A DNA stretch of 64,000 nt, taken from positions 69,207,523-69,271,522 of the forward strand of contig CM057228.1 of the NCBI GenBank assembly GCA_029891385.1, in the 5' to 3' direction. The notes under the pieces were generated by a model. That model was not told where the DNA came from. It worked only from the letters and a program-made list of their open reading frames with translations, and made no database searches. The translations under genes were made by a program, and so were the position numbers. This stretch comes from Erythroxylum novogranatense (Eukaryota; Streptophyta; Magnoliopsida; Malpighiales; Erythroxylaceae). Shown here piece by piece: positions 46,628-57,129 of the stretch; position 1 is the first letter of the stretch, and each line of letters starts with the position of its first letter.

Positions 46628-47859
46628 ATCATGCATTACGCAGATTATGTGACAAAGACGACACACAATAATATTCAATTAACAGTATTACATAACAATT
46701 TACAGTAGTCTATAACCGTTTGCAGTATCAAATAACAATTTACACTAACATATAACCATTTACAGTATCATATCACACTTCACAATATTATGCAACAGTT
46801 CACAGTAGCATATAACAATTTGCAATCTCTCATCTCATCGCACAATTCAGTAAATTTGCAATTCAATTAGTCATGTGTCTACAATGCATATGAGACTCTT
46901 TTCCAGTTATTCAGTGTTGTGCCCAAGTGCTCATCGGTGTTCGATGGGGACGCGCCAGGATTTCTCCCTCGGGCTCGAGACTTCAAGATAAAGTTGTTCG
47001 AGCTCGAGGCTCTTTTCAGTGATAATAGCAACTTGGGTCACATTCCATTATCTAATCATGCATTTATGCATGCAATGCGATGTTCAAGAACCTCACGAAG
47101 GTACGGCTATAAAAGCCCAGTATTACATTCCTCAGTATCATACAGTAATCCAATCCAATATAGTAGTCCAATCCCATACAGTAGAAACATGTCATTCGAT
47201 CATGTACATTTCAGTAATCATGCAGTTTCATAGTGGCAAGTAATTCACATTGAGCATTTAGACAGTCAGGAATTTGAGAAACCAACTAGGTTACTCACCT
47301 GTAACTTCCGAAGCTTTGCTGGAAGTTCCAAAGAATGTCCGTAGAATGACGATCCAACGGTGCCTCTATAACAGTAAAACACAGTCCCATTACTAGATGC
47401 TCAATTAAGCCATTCAGTAATGCATATGACTTAGTAGAATTATGTACAATGCATGCTCACGATTTTTTCGGCGCTAAAACCTAATTTAGAACTCTTAGGC
47501 CCAATTTTATCTCTTCTCTTAATTGATCGACAATAATTGATCCAATCCTAAAATTCAGTTCAATTTTTTCAATTCATATTTCCTATAACAGTTCCCTATT
47601 CATTGGATCAAAACCTCCATTAAAAACCTCAATTAAAACTCCAATTGTCTCAATTCAATATTTAGGTCACACTATGAACCATAATTGACCTTAATCTCGA
47701 TAAATCAATACCAATTAAATTACATTCTAACTCCCATAATTATCCTCAATAGTAGACCTCTTTTCCTAGTCCGTAACGAATCAAGAATCACCTCGATCGG
47801 AGGTCTATACCATAAGTTAGGCCCAATAAACAAACACTCATTCAATCAGAAAAACTCCT

Positions 47860-47967
47860 TCGCCGCGGCGAGCAATCCATTCTGGGCATGCCGCTAGGCG
47901 AAAGAAGCGCGCCGCGGCGTCTCGCTGCATTCGTCACGGCGAGCACTTAATTTTCTCGCCGCGGCGA
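47860..47967. repeat. Array of five TCGCCGCGGCGA-type palindromes in LTR-E
   Basis: Copies are at 47860-47871 (perfect), 47890-47901, 47909-47920, 47931-47942 and 47956-47967 (perfect). They form a CpG-rich island of about 110 bp in an AT-rich LTR. Confidence 0.9.
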
Positions 47968-48392
47968 GGCCGCACCAGACGTCGCGACTTGCGGGGATTT
48001 CCTCTTCTTCTCCGCTCGATTTCCGCCATTAAAGCTCTCTAAAACCTCCATTAAACACTCCCATCTACCCAACTCAACCATAATAAATGTCATAAATGCT
48101 CAAACAACCATTAATAACAACATTAAAGCCATTAAAACTTACCAATCGAAGATCAATCCACAAATCTCTCAAAAATCACCGTAACCCTAAAATCCTTCGA
48201 AATCAACGATAACCCACTCTCAATCCTTCTCAACCTTCATCAAACACAATAAACCATTCAGCCTAGCACAATAAGAAGAAACCATAAGGAAGAATCGACG
48301 AATCTCACCAATGGGGAAGGAATCAATGAACACCGTGGGAGAAGGAAGAGAAGAACGACAATGCCTTAGGAAAATCCCCAATTTCAAACCTA

Positions 48393-48403
48393 GGTATATA
48401 TAG
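48393..48403 (-). promoter_or_regulatory. Candidate TATA box of LTR-E
   Basis: CTATATATACC on the minus strand, about 500 bp from the LTR start, a usual U3 length. No transcript evidence is available. Confidence 0.45.
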
Positions 48404-48903
48404 ACATAGGTCTCCAAACCAGTTCAAATTTCAATCTCTAAATTTCAATGACTCAACATTTTAATTTCCTAACAGTATAACTCTAATTTTTCCATTGCCA
48501 TTGGACAATTCTTTCAGTACTATACAGTCAATCAGTCGGTCACTCCAAAATTTCCGGTCCGGGCATTTTCTCCCGAATTTCTTGAAACTTTCCTATGAGC
48601 CACTATCAATAGTCAATCACACTTAGACTATTCTAAATCAGTCATTCGAGCCCACTTACTCCTAATTTCACAATTAATCATAATTCAGTCAGTTCAGTCA
48701 TTTCACAATCCAATCAATCCATACTCACAATTAAAATGCCAGAAAATCATGAATGCATGTACCTATGAATATATGCATATGCAAGAAGCCAGTTCCTCTA
48801 TAATTAGAGGCCAGTAGCATGCTCAATCAGTGAATGCAATGAAACCTATCAGTCTGACCCAATATTACCATAATACCCTTGCTAACAGTAGCGGGATGTT
48901 ACA

Positions 48904-51200
48904 CTCTTCATCAGTTCTATCATCATCTTCTTCATTTCATTCATCATCTCCTTTATCTTGTTGACTTCTCCACGTAAGTGGTTGATTTCAGCTTAGGAGT
49001 CAAACGGTGAGGAGGGTTGATCATTATCTGCTGAGGGTTCTGTGAACGCAATTGTTGTAGCATATGCGTCCGAGGATGGAATGTAATATTCTCTAATTGC
49101 AAATGTGGGTGGATGAATGGAAAGATTTGGTTCTGGAAGGTCTAAATCATAGGGAGCAGGTAGCATAAGCAACTGTCTTCCTTGCAGGGGTATAGCTTCA
49201 GCTTCAATAGATAGTGTATCAGATAGAGGTCTAATATGCAAAACTGTCTGCACAAGGGATTCAATAAAAGTCCCTGTAATCAGTCTTCCCCCTACTGGAC
49301 AGTATTCATTTTTATCCGTAAAACTGCAACCAGCTCCGTCTGTATTCTCTTTTGAAGCGCATGCTGCATCAATTCGACTCACTTCTTCTTCAATTTGATC
49401 CATGGACAGATCATCACTTATTCCTTTAGGATATAGCTTCATCTTCCCCTTATTCAAACCAAAGGATATCTAGGCTGAATATCCGGTACAACCTTTATCA
49501 CCGTCTTCTTTATGATTGGATAAATAGTACATGGTTTGCTGGACATTTTTGTAAGGTATGGCTTTATAGCAGCATCCCTCAAGACATCATAGAAAATCTT
49601 TTCATCTTCATTCAGTAAATGCCATGTGTCACTACTTATCAATATAGATTGTAGGATAGCCATTACCTTCCTCCTTGGTTGATCACAGATGGCGATTGCA
49701 GTCCTCCTCTTGGTCACAACTTCAACCAGTTTGATTTCTAACTTATCTTTTCTCAAAAATTCAGAATAGTTGTATACCACCAGACCAGGTTCATCAGATT
49801 TCTCCTGTGGTGCCTGAACCAAGGGTAATTCTGCTGTTGCCTCTTGTTGATCTGTGAAGGGAATAGATTGAACTAGGCTAAGCTCCACTGGTTCCTCCTG
49901 TTGGATAACAATGGGAGTTTCCTAAACTCTGCTATGCTTCTTTTGACTAACTTCCTCAGCAGTGGTCATAATCTTTTTTCGACTAATTACTTTAGTCTTT
50001 CCTTCTACTTCAGTCAGTCTCGGAGTTTTCTGAACTTGAGATTTCTCCTTCTCAGACTACGACTTCCTCTTCTTCTCAGTCTCTTTAGCCTGTTTGGATG
50101 AGTCTTCTTGTAAAATTGAGACTAAAGATCTTGTCGCTTTTGGTACGCGAGATCCAGAAACTTCTATCTCACTCTGCTCTCTGGTTCTCCTCTCTTTCTG
50201 TTGTTGCAGAGTGCGAATCCTCGGTGATCTCCTCGCCTTTTTAGAAATTTCACCCAAAAGAATATCCCCTGTTCTTTTCAGTGCACCTTCATCTGTCCTC
50301 CGAACTAGGCTAACTTCTCTTTGAGAACTCGCCTGTTTGATCAAAGGTCTTCCAGATAGTTTTCTTTTTTCTTCGATGGGCATACTCATTCTTATTTGAG
50401 ACTTATAACTTGTAGTGGGAGACTTCTTCAATAAACGCTCCCCCTCAGTTCTAGCTTTCATTGTAGATTCTGTTTCTTCTTTTATCACCACCTTCAAGCC
50501 CATTCTTCTTATCGTATCAGAGTTGATAGAACTCTTGACAGTTACCATCCTTCTGATTCCTCTGTGAAGGACTTCAGATTCCCTAAAAATCTTTGTGAGC
50601 AACATGCCGTAAAGATAACTATTGATATCCTTCATTCCCTTAACCATATAATGAAAAAATTAGATATGGTAAATCTATGGGACGACAATTTAGCAAATAG
50701 AACAAACATTGCTCATCCAGGGTAGTCACAAGATGCCTTGACCCGGCTCTCGGTAAGATACAATTAAACAGAATTGCATGAAGAACCCTAGCCTTCGGGA
50801 CCAGACTCGAGGTCTTCCTCTCCAATGGGTCATTCACTCCATATAGCTGTTTTCTCACATCTTCTTCCTTCATACTAAACTGGGACATCCATCTGGATTT
50901 GGTTGATAGTATTTCTCAAACCGATGGACATTCAGTCACCTTCTCCACTATCTCCTTTGTCACAATAATAGATATTCCATCTACTATGGAGACAATAGTT
51001 TCATCCACCATTGCGCATTCTTCCAAAAGTCATATACCTCATCAGTATACACTGGTTCTCGCACCTGGAAAAATTTTCTCCATCCAGCTTCTACGATTTC
51101 TAGTTCAACATCCATATTTTCTTTCCTCAGAGATTCGAAGTCCACATGTCTTCCATACATCATAGCTGACTCCATTGATTCTGAATCGAAACTATCTCTG
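48904..51200 (-). pseudogene. Sire-D third coding region (plant-transposon-protein-like)
   Basis: Between RNase H and the 3' LTR, a region of about 730 codons lies on the minus strand in pieces: 50984-51175, 50640-50888, 50057-50647, 49454-49888 and 48993-49457. The N-terminal part reads YGRHVDFESL, WRKFFQVREPVYTDEVYDF, then RKQLYGVNDPLE, FNCILPRAGSRHLVTTLDEQ and RPIDLPYLIFSL. It matches the domain I know as putative plant transposon protein. A long basic segment follows (ISKKARRSPRIRTLQQQKERRTRE), then VIKKTVIKVVPDIQP, then an acidic C-terminus with a predicted coiled coil (EVNKIKEMMNEMKKMMIELMK). LTR-E is inserted a few codons before the natural end. The position matches the env-like ORF of Sireviruses, but no signal peptide or membrane segment is visible. 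Function unknown. Confidence 0.75.
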
Positions 51201-51310
51201 GTAAGTTGTTCTTTAAAGGTAAAGATGATTGCAAGGGTTTTTAGTGAGATGAAACGTCTGTGTTTGAAAGTAATCGTAATGATTTTAGTTTCAAACGACT
51301 CGTAGGGGTC

Positions 51311-51780
51311 TTATCCGATGTGTTCTAGAATCATTGGGATCCTCAAGACTATGAGATTTTTCCTCCACAACTTCCTTGTGAGAGAAGTTACCAGCTGTAA
51401 ACCACTGTTTCTGACGCCGTTAAGTTTGACGATCTCTTGGCTCGACTGGTCATTTAACATAACCATGTTAAGGTTCCGTCTGATTTTCTTGAACCGTTCT
51501 TCACTCAATGGTTTAGTGAAGATATCTGCCCATTGATACTCTGTTTCAATGAACAGTAGTGTCACCACCTTCCTCTGAACGCAGTCTCTCAAGAAATGAT
51601 GTCTGACTTCGATATGCTTTACTCTCGAATGATGTATTGGATTCTTTGATAGATTGATTGCACTGGTGTTGTCGCAATAGATTGAGATCTCCTCTTCTTG
51701 AACTGAATAATCTTCCAGTTGATTTTTAATCCACAATGTTTGTGAACAATAACTTGCGGCAGACATTACTCGACTTCGGT
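51311..51780 (-). pseudogene. Sire-D RNase H, C-terminal part
   Basis: Reads VMSAASYCSQTLWIKNQLEDYSVQ, ISIYCDNTSAINLSKNPI (catalytic aspartate in CDN), HSRVKHIEVRHHFLRD and QWADIFTKPL. A one-base loss near 51766 shifts it out of frame with the reverse transcriptase reading at 51766-52935. Otherwise it is well kept, which points to recent inactivation or a sequence error. Confidence 0.92.
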
Positions 51781-52935
51781 AGTTGATAGAGCGATTGAGC
51801 TTTGTCTCTTGTTTGACCAGGAAGCTAGGTTTGAGCCAAGAAAATGACATCCTCCACTAGTGCTCTTCCTTTCAATTCTATCTCCGGCATAGTCCGCATC
51901 GCAATATCCGATTAACCTGAAATTTTTACCTTTCTCAAACATTAAGCAAAGATTAATAGTACCTGCGAGATATCTCATAATCCTTTTAACAGCAATAAAA
52001 TGAGACTCTCTAAGATCGGCCTGAAACCTTGCACACAAGCATACACTGAACAGAATATAAGGTCTACTTGCTGTAAGATACAATAAAGAACCGATCATCC
52101 CTCTATGCAGGGTTTGATCCACCTTCTTACCAAGTTCATCTTTCGACAAAAGGTTCGAAGGATGCATCGGAGTCGCCATAGGCTTCACATTATTCATATC
52201 AAATTTAGACAACAATTCTTTCACATACTTTTGTTGATGGATAAAGATTTTCTCTTCGGTTTGCTTAACTTGCAACCCAAGAAAGAACTTTAACTCACCC
52301 ATCATACTCATTTCAAACTCATTTTTCATCAGACTCTCAAAACTCATACATAACTTCTTTGAAGTAGCACCAAATATAATATCATCAACGTAGATTTGCA
52401 CTAAGATAAAATCATTCTTATAATCTTTTCTGAAAAGCGTCTTATCAACTTGACCTCTAGTAAACCCACTCTCTAAGAGAAAATTACTTAGATGATCACA
52501 CCAAGCTCTAGGAGCTTGCTTCAGGCCGTATAAAGCTTTATAAAGTCTATAGACATGTTCTGGATTCCTAACATCCTCAAGGCCAGGAGGTTGCTTCACA
52601 TACACCTCTTCGTCTATAAAACCATTCAAAAAAGCCCTCTTCACATCCATCTGAAAAAGCTTTATATCATGACAAACAACATATGCCAGCAATATCCTAA
52701 TAGCTTGAAGTCTTGCTATTGGAGCATATGTCTCATTGTAGTCTATTCCTTCTTGCTGATTATAGCCTTGTGCTACTAATCTAGCTTTATTCCGACTCAC
52801 TCTACCTGATTCGTCTAACTTATTTTTAAAGACCCATCTGGTTCCTATAATGGATTTCTTCGAAGGTTTTGGAACTAAGGACCAAACATTATTCCTAGTA
52901 AACTGATTCAGCTCCTCTTGCATGGCTAAACCCAA
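51766..52935 (-). CDS. Sire-D reverse transcriptase and start of RNase H (long open frame)
   Basis: An uninterrupted frame of 389 codons, part of the pol polyprotein rather than a separate gene; the first methionine is internal. It opens with LAMQEELNQFTRNNVWSLVPKP and GTRWVFKNKLDESG. QMDVKRAFLNGFIDEEVYVKQPPG (first catalytic aspartate) and ALYGLKQAPRAWC follow, then the catalytic YVDD encoded at 52381-52392 (LVQIYVDDIIFGAT). ELKFFLGLQVKQTEEKIFIHQQKYVKELL and the RNase H start GYCDADYAGDRIERKSTSGG complete it. All catalytic residues are present. One-base changes at both ends (near 52930 and 51766) separate it from integrase and RNase H. Confidence 0.95.
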   Translation of the reverse strand: MGLAMQEELNQFTRNNVWSLVPKPSKKSIIGTRWVFKNKLDESGRVSRNKARLVAQGYNQQEGIDYNETYAPIARLQAIRILLAYVVCHDIKLFQMDVKRAFLNGFIDEEVYVKQPPGLEDVRNPEHVYRLYKALYGLKQAPRAWCDHLSNFLLESGFTRGQVDKTLFRKDYKNDFILVQIYVDDIIFGATSKKLCMSFESLMKNEFEMSMMGELKFFLGLQVKQTEEKIFIHQQKYVKELLSKFDMNNVKPMATPMHPSNLLSKDELGKKVDQTLHRGMIGSLLYLTASRPYILFSVCLCARFQADLRESHFIAVKRIMRYLAGTINLCLMFEKGKNFRLIGYCDADYAGDRIERKSTSGGCHFLGSNLASWSNKRQSSIALSTTEVE

Positions 52936-53480
52936 GTTTCATCCTGAAGAGCTTCCTCAATCTTCTTAGGCTCTATTTCAGATATGAAAGCCACATTAGC
53001 TTCTCTTCTGAATTTGGATCTTGTCCAAACTCCTTCTGAGGTCTCCCTGATAATTAGCTCTTCTGGACGAGAACTCCTATATTTCCAATCTCTCTTTAAT
53101 CCTATAGTTTCTGAAATATCCTCAACCTTATCTACTTGAGTTCCTAATGATGGAGTTTCTGTTGTATCATCTAAGTTCTTTGAAGGACCTTCATTCTCCA
53201 TGTCATCTTCCTTATGGGGTTGGGAACGATCATCAAACTTGACATGGATGGTTTCCTCAACTGTCTTTGAGATAGGGTTATATACCCGAAAAGCCTTAGA
53301 TGATGATGAGTAGCCTAGAAAGATTCATGAATAGGTCTTTGAATAGAACTTATCCAACAATTCCTTTGTATTCAGAATAGAGCACTTGCAACCGAATGGA
53401 TGAAAGTAAGATATGTTAGGTCTCCTTCCATTCCATAACTCATAAGGAGTATTCTTCAACAGTGGTCGCAACAGTATTCT
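52926..53480 (-). pseudogene. Sire-D integrase C-terminus and linker to reverse transcriptase
   Basis: The frame 52926-53201 reads SEGVWTRSKFRREANVAFISEIEPKKIEEALQDETW, the usual linker directly before reverse transcriptase. To the right, 53202-53480 encodes the end of integrase (WNGRRPNISYFHPFGCKC and FLGYSSSSKAFRVYNPISKT), with a stop near 53325. A one-base loss near 52930 puts the linker out of frame with reverse transcriptase. Confidence 0.88.
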
Positions 53481-54435
53481 ATTCTGAATATAACACAGCT
53501 TCTGCCCAGAAATACTTAGGAAGATTCATCTCACATAGCATAGTCCTTGCCATCTCTTGAATTGTCCTATTCTTCCTTTCAACAACTCCATTATGTTGTG
53601 GAGTCCTAGGAGCAGAGAAATTGTGGGAAATTTCATTCTCCTCACAGAATAATCTAAACTTCTCATTCTCAAACTCTCCACCATGATCACTCCTGATACT
53701 GGCTATAGGTACTCCTTTTGCAATTTGAAACTTTCTGGAAAGGGTCCTAAAACACTTAAAAGATACATCTTTGTGTGACAAAAATAATATCCAACAAAAT
53801 CTAGTAATGTTATCAACAATAACAAGTCCATATTTCTTTCCGCCAAGAGTTATTATCCTAGTTGGACCAAATAAATCCATATGTAACAACTCTAAAGGTC
53901 TAGAAGATGTTACAAAATTTTTAGAAGAAAACGATGTTTTAACTTGTTTTTCTTTCAAACAACTTTCACAGAAAAATTCTTTGTCAAAACTCATTTTTGG
54001 TAAACCTCTTATCGAATCAAATTTTGCCAATTTTGAAATGTGTTTAAGAGAGACATGACCTAGCTTTTTATGCCAGATTAGTCTTTCTTCTTCAGAAGAT
54101 AGAAAACATGAAACATTTTGTTCTTGAAAATCTTCTAAGTCAATTTTATAAAGATTATTTCTTCTCTTGGCAGAAAAGAATATAGACCCATCTTTGTTTC
54201 TGACATCCCAAATATTTTGATTGAACGTGACTAAGAAACCAAAATCACACAATTGACTTACACTAATCAAATTGTGCTTCAGATCATCAACAAGCAGTAC
54301 ATTATCTATGCATGCACAGGAATCTTTACCTATCTTACCGATTCCAATTATCTTTCCCTGCTGGTTGTCTCCGAAAGTCACTGATCCTTCCTTCTTATAC
54401 TGAAGATCTAGGAACATAGACCTTCTTCCCGTCAT
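53479..54435 (-). CDS. Sire-D integrase (long open frame)
   Basis: 318 codons without a stop, part of the pol polyprotein. Pre-integrase: VTFGDNQQGKIIGIGKIGK, VLLVDDLKHNLISVSQL. The zinc-binding part is HKKLGHVSLKHISKL...CESCLKEKQ (an H-H-C-C set). The core has LLHMDLFGPTR (first aspartate), SIRSDHGGEFENEKF (second aspartate) and TPQHNGVVERKNRTIQEMARTM (glutamate), so the DDE triad is complete. In VIVDNITRFCWI an asparagine replaces the usual second aspartate of VDD, which is outside the triad. The frame ends at 53479 by a frame change inside KYFWAEAV. Confidence 0.95.
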   Translation of the reverse strand: MTGRRSMFLDLQYKKEGSVTFGDNQQGKIIGIGKIGKDSCACIDNVLLVDDLKHNLISVSQLCDFGFLVTFNQNIWDVRNKDGSIFFSAKRRNNLYKIDLEDFQEQNVSCFLSSEEERLIWHKKLGHVSLKHISKLAKFDSIRGLPKMSFDKEFFCESCLKEKQVKTSFSSKNFVTSSRPLELLHMDLFGPTRIITLGGKKYGLVIVDNITRFCWILFLSHKDVSFKCFRTLSRKFQIAKGVPIASIRSDHGGEFENEKFRLFCEENEISHNFSAPRTPQHNGVVERKNRTIQEMARTMLCEMNLPKYFWAEAVLYSE

Positions 54436-54840
54436 ATGTCATGAGCAACCACTGTCTAAATACCAACGGTGCTTGTCGCATCTTCCAAGGAAGGATATCT
54501 GCAGGAGAAACTATTTTACTCTTTGGTACCCATATTTTCTTGGGTCCTTTCTGGTTACTAATATGCATATAATGGGTTCTTTGATGCCTTTTACTAAGTT
54601 GTTGATGAAAACGTGTTTGGTAAAACCCTTTATTTTGAGAACGAGGCTTTATATGATAATGAGACTTATTAGCCGTAAACCCTAATCCGGTTTTATCACT
54701 CGGATGTCTACATTTTTCTAGCATCTCATTCATTTTATTTGTACTTTCAGTGAAGGTATCTAAATCAGATGAAAGACTCTTAATTCTAAGCTTCAATTGA
54801 TTTATCTCATCAGATTTATCTACAACTTTCTTTTTCTCCT
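54395..54840 (-). pseudogene. Sire-D protease region
   Basis: On the minus strand the aspartic protease motif WYLDSGCS is encoded with DSGC at 54445-54456, followed by a stop and HMTGRR. The part before (CRHPSDKTGLGF, KKIWVPKSKIVSP) is at 54395-54796 and belongs to the gag-pol junction. The stop after DSGCS is a single-codon change in an otherwise readable polyprotein. Confidence 0.88.
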
Positions 54841-56122
54841 ATAGTTGTTTCTTTAAGCAATTATTTTCTCTCTCTATTTCCTCTGCATGTTTAAGATTTT
54901 CTACATACTTCTTCTTTAACAGTTTATACTGTTTCATAATAGGATGAGAATCCTCTAATAGTTTTGAATAAGCTTCATGCAAGTTATCGTATTCAGTAGT
55001 TACCTCCTCATCACTTTCTTCCTCAGCTACTAGGCAGATATTAGCATGTTCAGATGACTTAGAATTTGTATTTGACTATGATGAATCTAGATCTTCCCAA
55101 GTTGCCATCATGCTTTTCTTGCCTTCTCTACTCTTCTTTGGTTTCTTCTTTAGAGTAGGACATTCGGACTTGTAATGTCCAGGTTGATTACACTCGTAGC
55201 ATATGATAGATGTCTTTTCTGCTTTGCCATCATCTTTGCTATTCTTCTTGAAGAATTGACTTCCTTTGGACTTCTTTTTTCACATCCGTCTTAACTTCTG
55301 GGAAATGAACGATAATTCGTCATCTTCATCACTTGACTCTCGTTTTGATTCGCTTGAGTCATCATTCTTTGATTCTTCAATTTTTAATGCTTTCGATGAC
55401 TTTCTTCTTCTTTGAGTCTTGTGTTTCTTCTGTCCGACCTTCAGTGCTATTGACTTTTCCCGTTTGGGCTTGTCTTCAGCATCGAGCTCTACTTCATGAA
55501 TCTTCAGTGATCCAAGCAACTCGTCAAGCTTTAGCACGCTCAAATCCTTCACTTCCTACACCGCTGTAACTTTTGGTCTCCACCTCTTTGGAAGACTTCT
55601 TAAGATCTTTCTTACGTGATCTTGGTTATTGTACGTTCTTCCAAGGGCTTTCAATCTATTGACGATTGTCTGAAATCTTCCAAACATTTGATCAATAGAT
55701 TCTTCTTCCTTCATCTTGAAAAGCTCGTACTGATGCACAAGAATGCTTATCTTGGATTCTTTGACTTGGTTTGTGCCTTCATGAGCGATGGACAATGTGT
55801 CCCACATCTCCTTCGTAGTGTCGCATCCGTGAACTTTGTCATACTCACTCCTGCTTAGGGCACACGTCAAGAAAAACTTCGCTTTAGAGTTGAACTGAAT
55901 TCTCGTCTTTTGGTCAGCCATCCATCTGGTCCGTGGAATAAGATTTCCATCTTCGTCTACTGGTGTATATGGTCCATTCCCTATCACATCCCAAAGGTCG
56001 ACATGAGTAGATTCTATGAACAACCGCATTCTATCTTTCCTGTAATGATAGTCTTCTCTGTTGAATGCTGGAGGTCTCGTGACTGAGGCACCTTTTGCAA
56101 TGTATATATGTGATTCTGCCAT
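54841..56122 (-). pseudogene. Sire-D gag
   Basis: Starts at the methionine codon 56120-56122 (MAESHIYIAKGASVTRPPAF); the longer frame upstream runs into the primer site and LTR. The core frame 55556-56188 holds the SIRE-type gag domain with LWDVIGNGPY and FQTIVNRLKALGRTY. Frames 55280-55552 give a lysine- and serine-rich stretch. The zinc knuckle CYECNQPGHYKSEC is intact at 55160-55201 (C-x2-C-x4-H-x4-C). The following acidic, coiled-coil-like part (EEVTTEYDNLHEAYSKLLED, KKKYVENLKHAEEIERENN) runs to 54841. A few stops and frame changes are present. Confidence 0.9.
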
Positions 56123-56165
56123 TATCTTTAATCCACACTTTGTTACAGTGATCCTTAGATACTTA

Positions 56166-56177
56166 GCTTTGATACCA
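56166..56177 (-). other. Sire-D primer-binding site
   Basis: The minus strand reads TGGTATCAAAGC two bases after the 5' LTR, one base from the tRNA-Met complement TGGTATCAGAGC. Confidence 0.88.
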
Positions 56178-56179
56178 AT

Positions 56180-57129
56180 TGAAGTCAATCACACGTTAGT
56201 ACAATGCTTCTAATTTAATAATGAATACATGAGAAAGGGGGGGTTTGAATTGTGTATTCCCCTTTTTGAAAACTCTTTCAAAGAACGTTTTGTTAAAATC
56301 AATTTCTTTTATAAAAACTTTGGTAAGTTCGAATTAATCAAAACTTTGAGAACTTGTTTCGAAATTTAAGTAATAACAAAACTTTGAACTTAAAGAGATA
56401 TAGAGTAGAGAGAAGTCGACACAACGATTTTATACTGGTTCACCCCAAACCGTGGGCTATGTCCAATCCTCATAAGTCTTTCTGAGATTTCACTATCTCT
56501 TCAACGTTTACAAGTATTCTTTCCGAGCCTCTTCAGGTCTCTACACTCAGTATTCTTTCACTCTTAGCATCTGCAGGCTATCTGTACTACTTTCTTACAA
56601 AAGTATTTCAACTGTGTTACAGTAATATTAGCTCTCAGCTAATTTGCATAATAATCTCACAGACAAGCTTCTTCGTTCGCGTGTACGTAAATCAATTCAC
56701 TTTCAGCTAGCTTTTCAATCTTCGACTTTGACTCATATTTATAGCCTTTGTCTGCAAATGCTTCTTGATTCTTGTTTCTTGAATCTTGAAAGAAACGGTT
56801 AATCAGTTGAGTTCTGTAACTAACTCGAACTGACTCTTGTGTCTGTTTTTCTGCGTCTGTGTTTCTACGTTTGTACTTCTACGTCTACGTCTGTTTTTCA
56901 TTTTACGTCTACGTCTGTTTTTCTGCGTCTGTGTTTCTGCATCTGTATTTTTGCATCTGCGTCTATCTAATTTGCGTCTGCGTCTGCTTTTCTTTCTGCG
57001 TCTGCGTCCGTTTTTCATTTTAAATCGTATTTTTACTTCGCAAAATCTATTTTTTACGCTTTACGCGCTTTTACTTCTTCTTTGTTATTCATCAAAATCA
57101 TATATATGTAAAGTCATTTTGACTCAACA
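56180..57129 (-). repeat. Sire-D 5' LTR
   Basis: 950 bp, same ends as the 3' LTR. About five differences are seen in the first 60 bases, fewer elsewhere. The pyrimidine-rich TTTCTGCGTCTG repeat zone is at 56835-57060; the long plus frame there (56837-57250) is a repeat artefact. Confidence 0.95.
56736..56744 (-). promoter_or_regulatory. TATA box of the Sire-D 5' LTR
   Basis: CTATAAATA on the minus strand, about 390 bp from the LTR start. It is conserved in all Sire-B and Sire-D LTRs. Confidence 0.68.

Larger units (their letters stand above)
46182..48903 (-). mobile_element. LTR-E: solo gypsy-type LTR inside Sire-D
   Basis: 2722 bp from TCTAGCGCCCC (expected TGTAGCGCCCC) to GCGGGATGTTACA with target-site duplication CTCTT (46177-46181 and 48904-48908). 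No internal domain, so a solo LTR. By its GGGATGTTACA end it lies on the minus strand like Gypsy-C. It shares blocks with Gypsy-C and LTR-H: the foldable block at 46577-46627, a GAGCTCGAGGCTC block near 47000 and GGTTACTCACCT near 47290. A TATA-like CTATATATACC (minus) is at 48393-48403. Five TCGCCGCGGCGA-type palindromes are at 47860-47967. Confidence 0.9.
45029..57129 (-). mobile_element. Sire-D: full-length Sirevirus-like copia element
   Basis: 12,101 bp with LTRs of 943 and 950 bp, ends TGAAGTCAATC and TTGACTCAACA, and a perfect target-site duplication TAAAG (45024-45028 and 57130-57134). On the minus strand are the primer-binding site, gag with intact zinc knuckle, protease, integrase, reverse transcriptase, RNase H, a third coding region and a polypurine tract. 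LTR-E (46182-48903) is inserted at the end of the third coding region. The gag pattern (MWDTLSIAHEGTNQVKESKI, YELFKMKEEESIDQMFGRF, LGRTYNNQDHVRKILRSLPK) is that of the SIRE/Maximus clade as I recall it. Few breaks: it is the youngest large element here. Confidence 0.95.
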
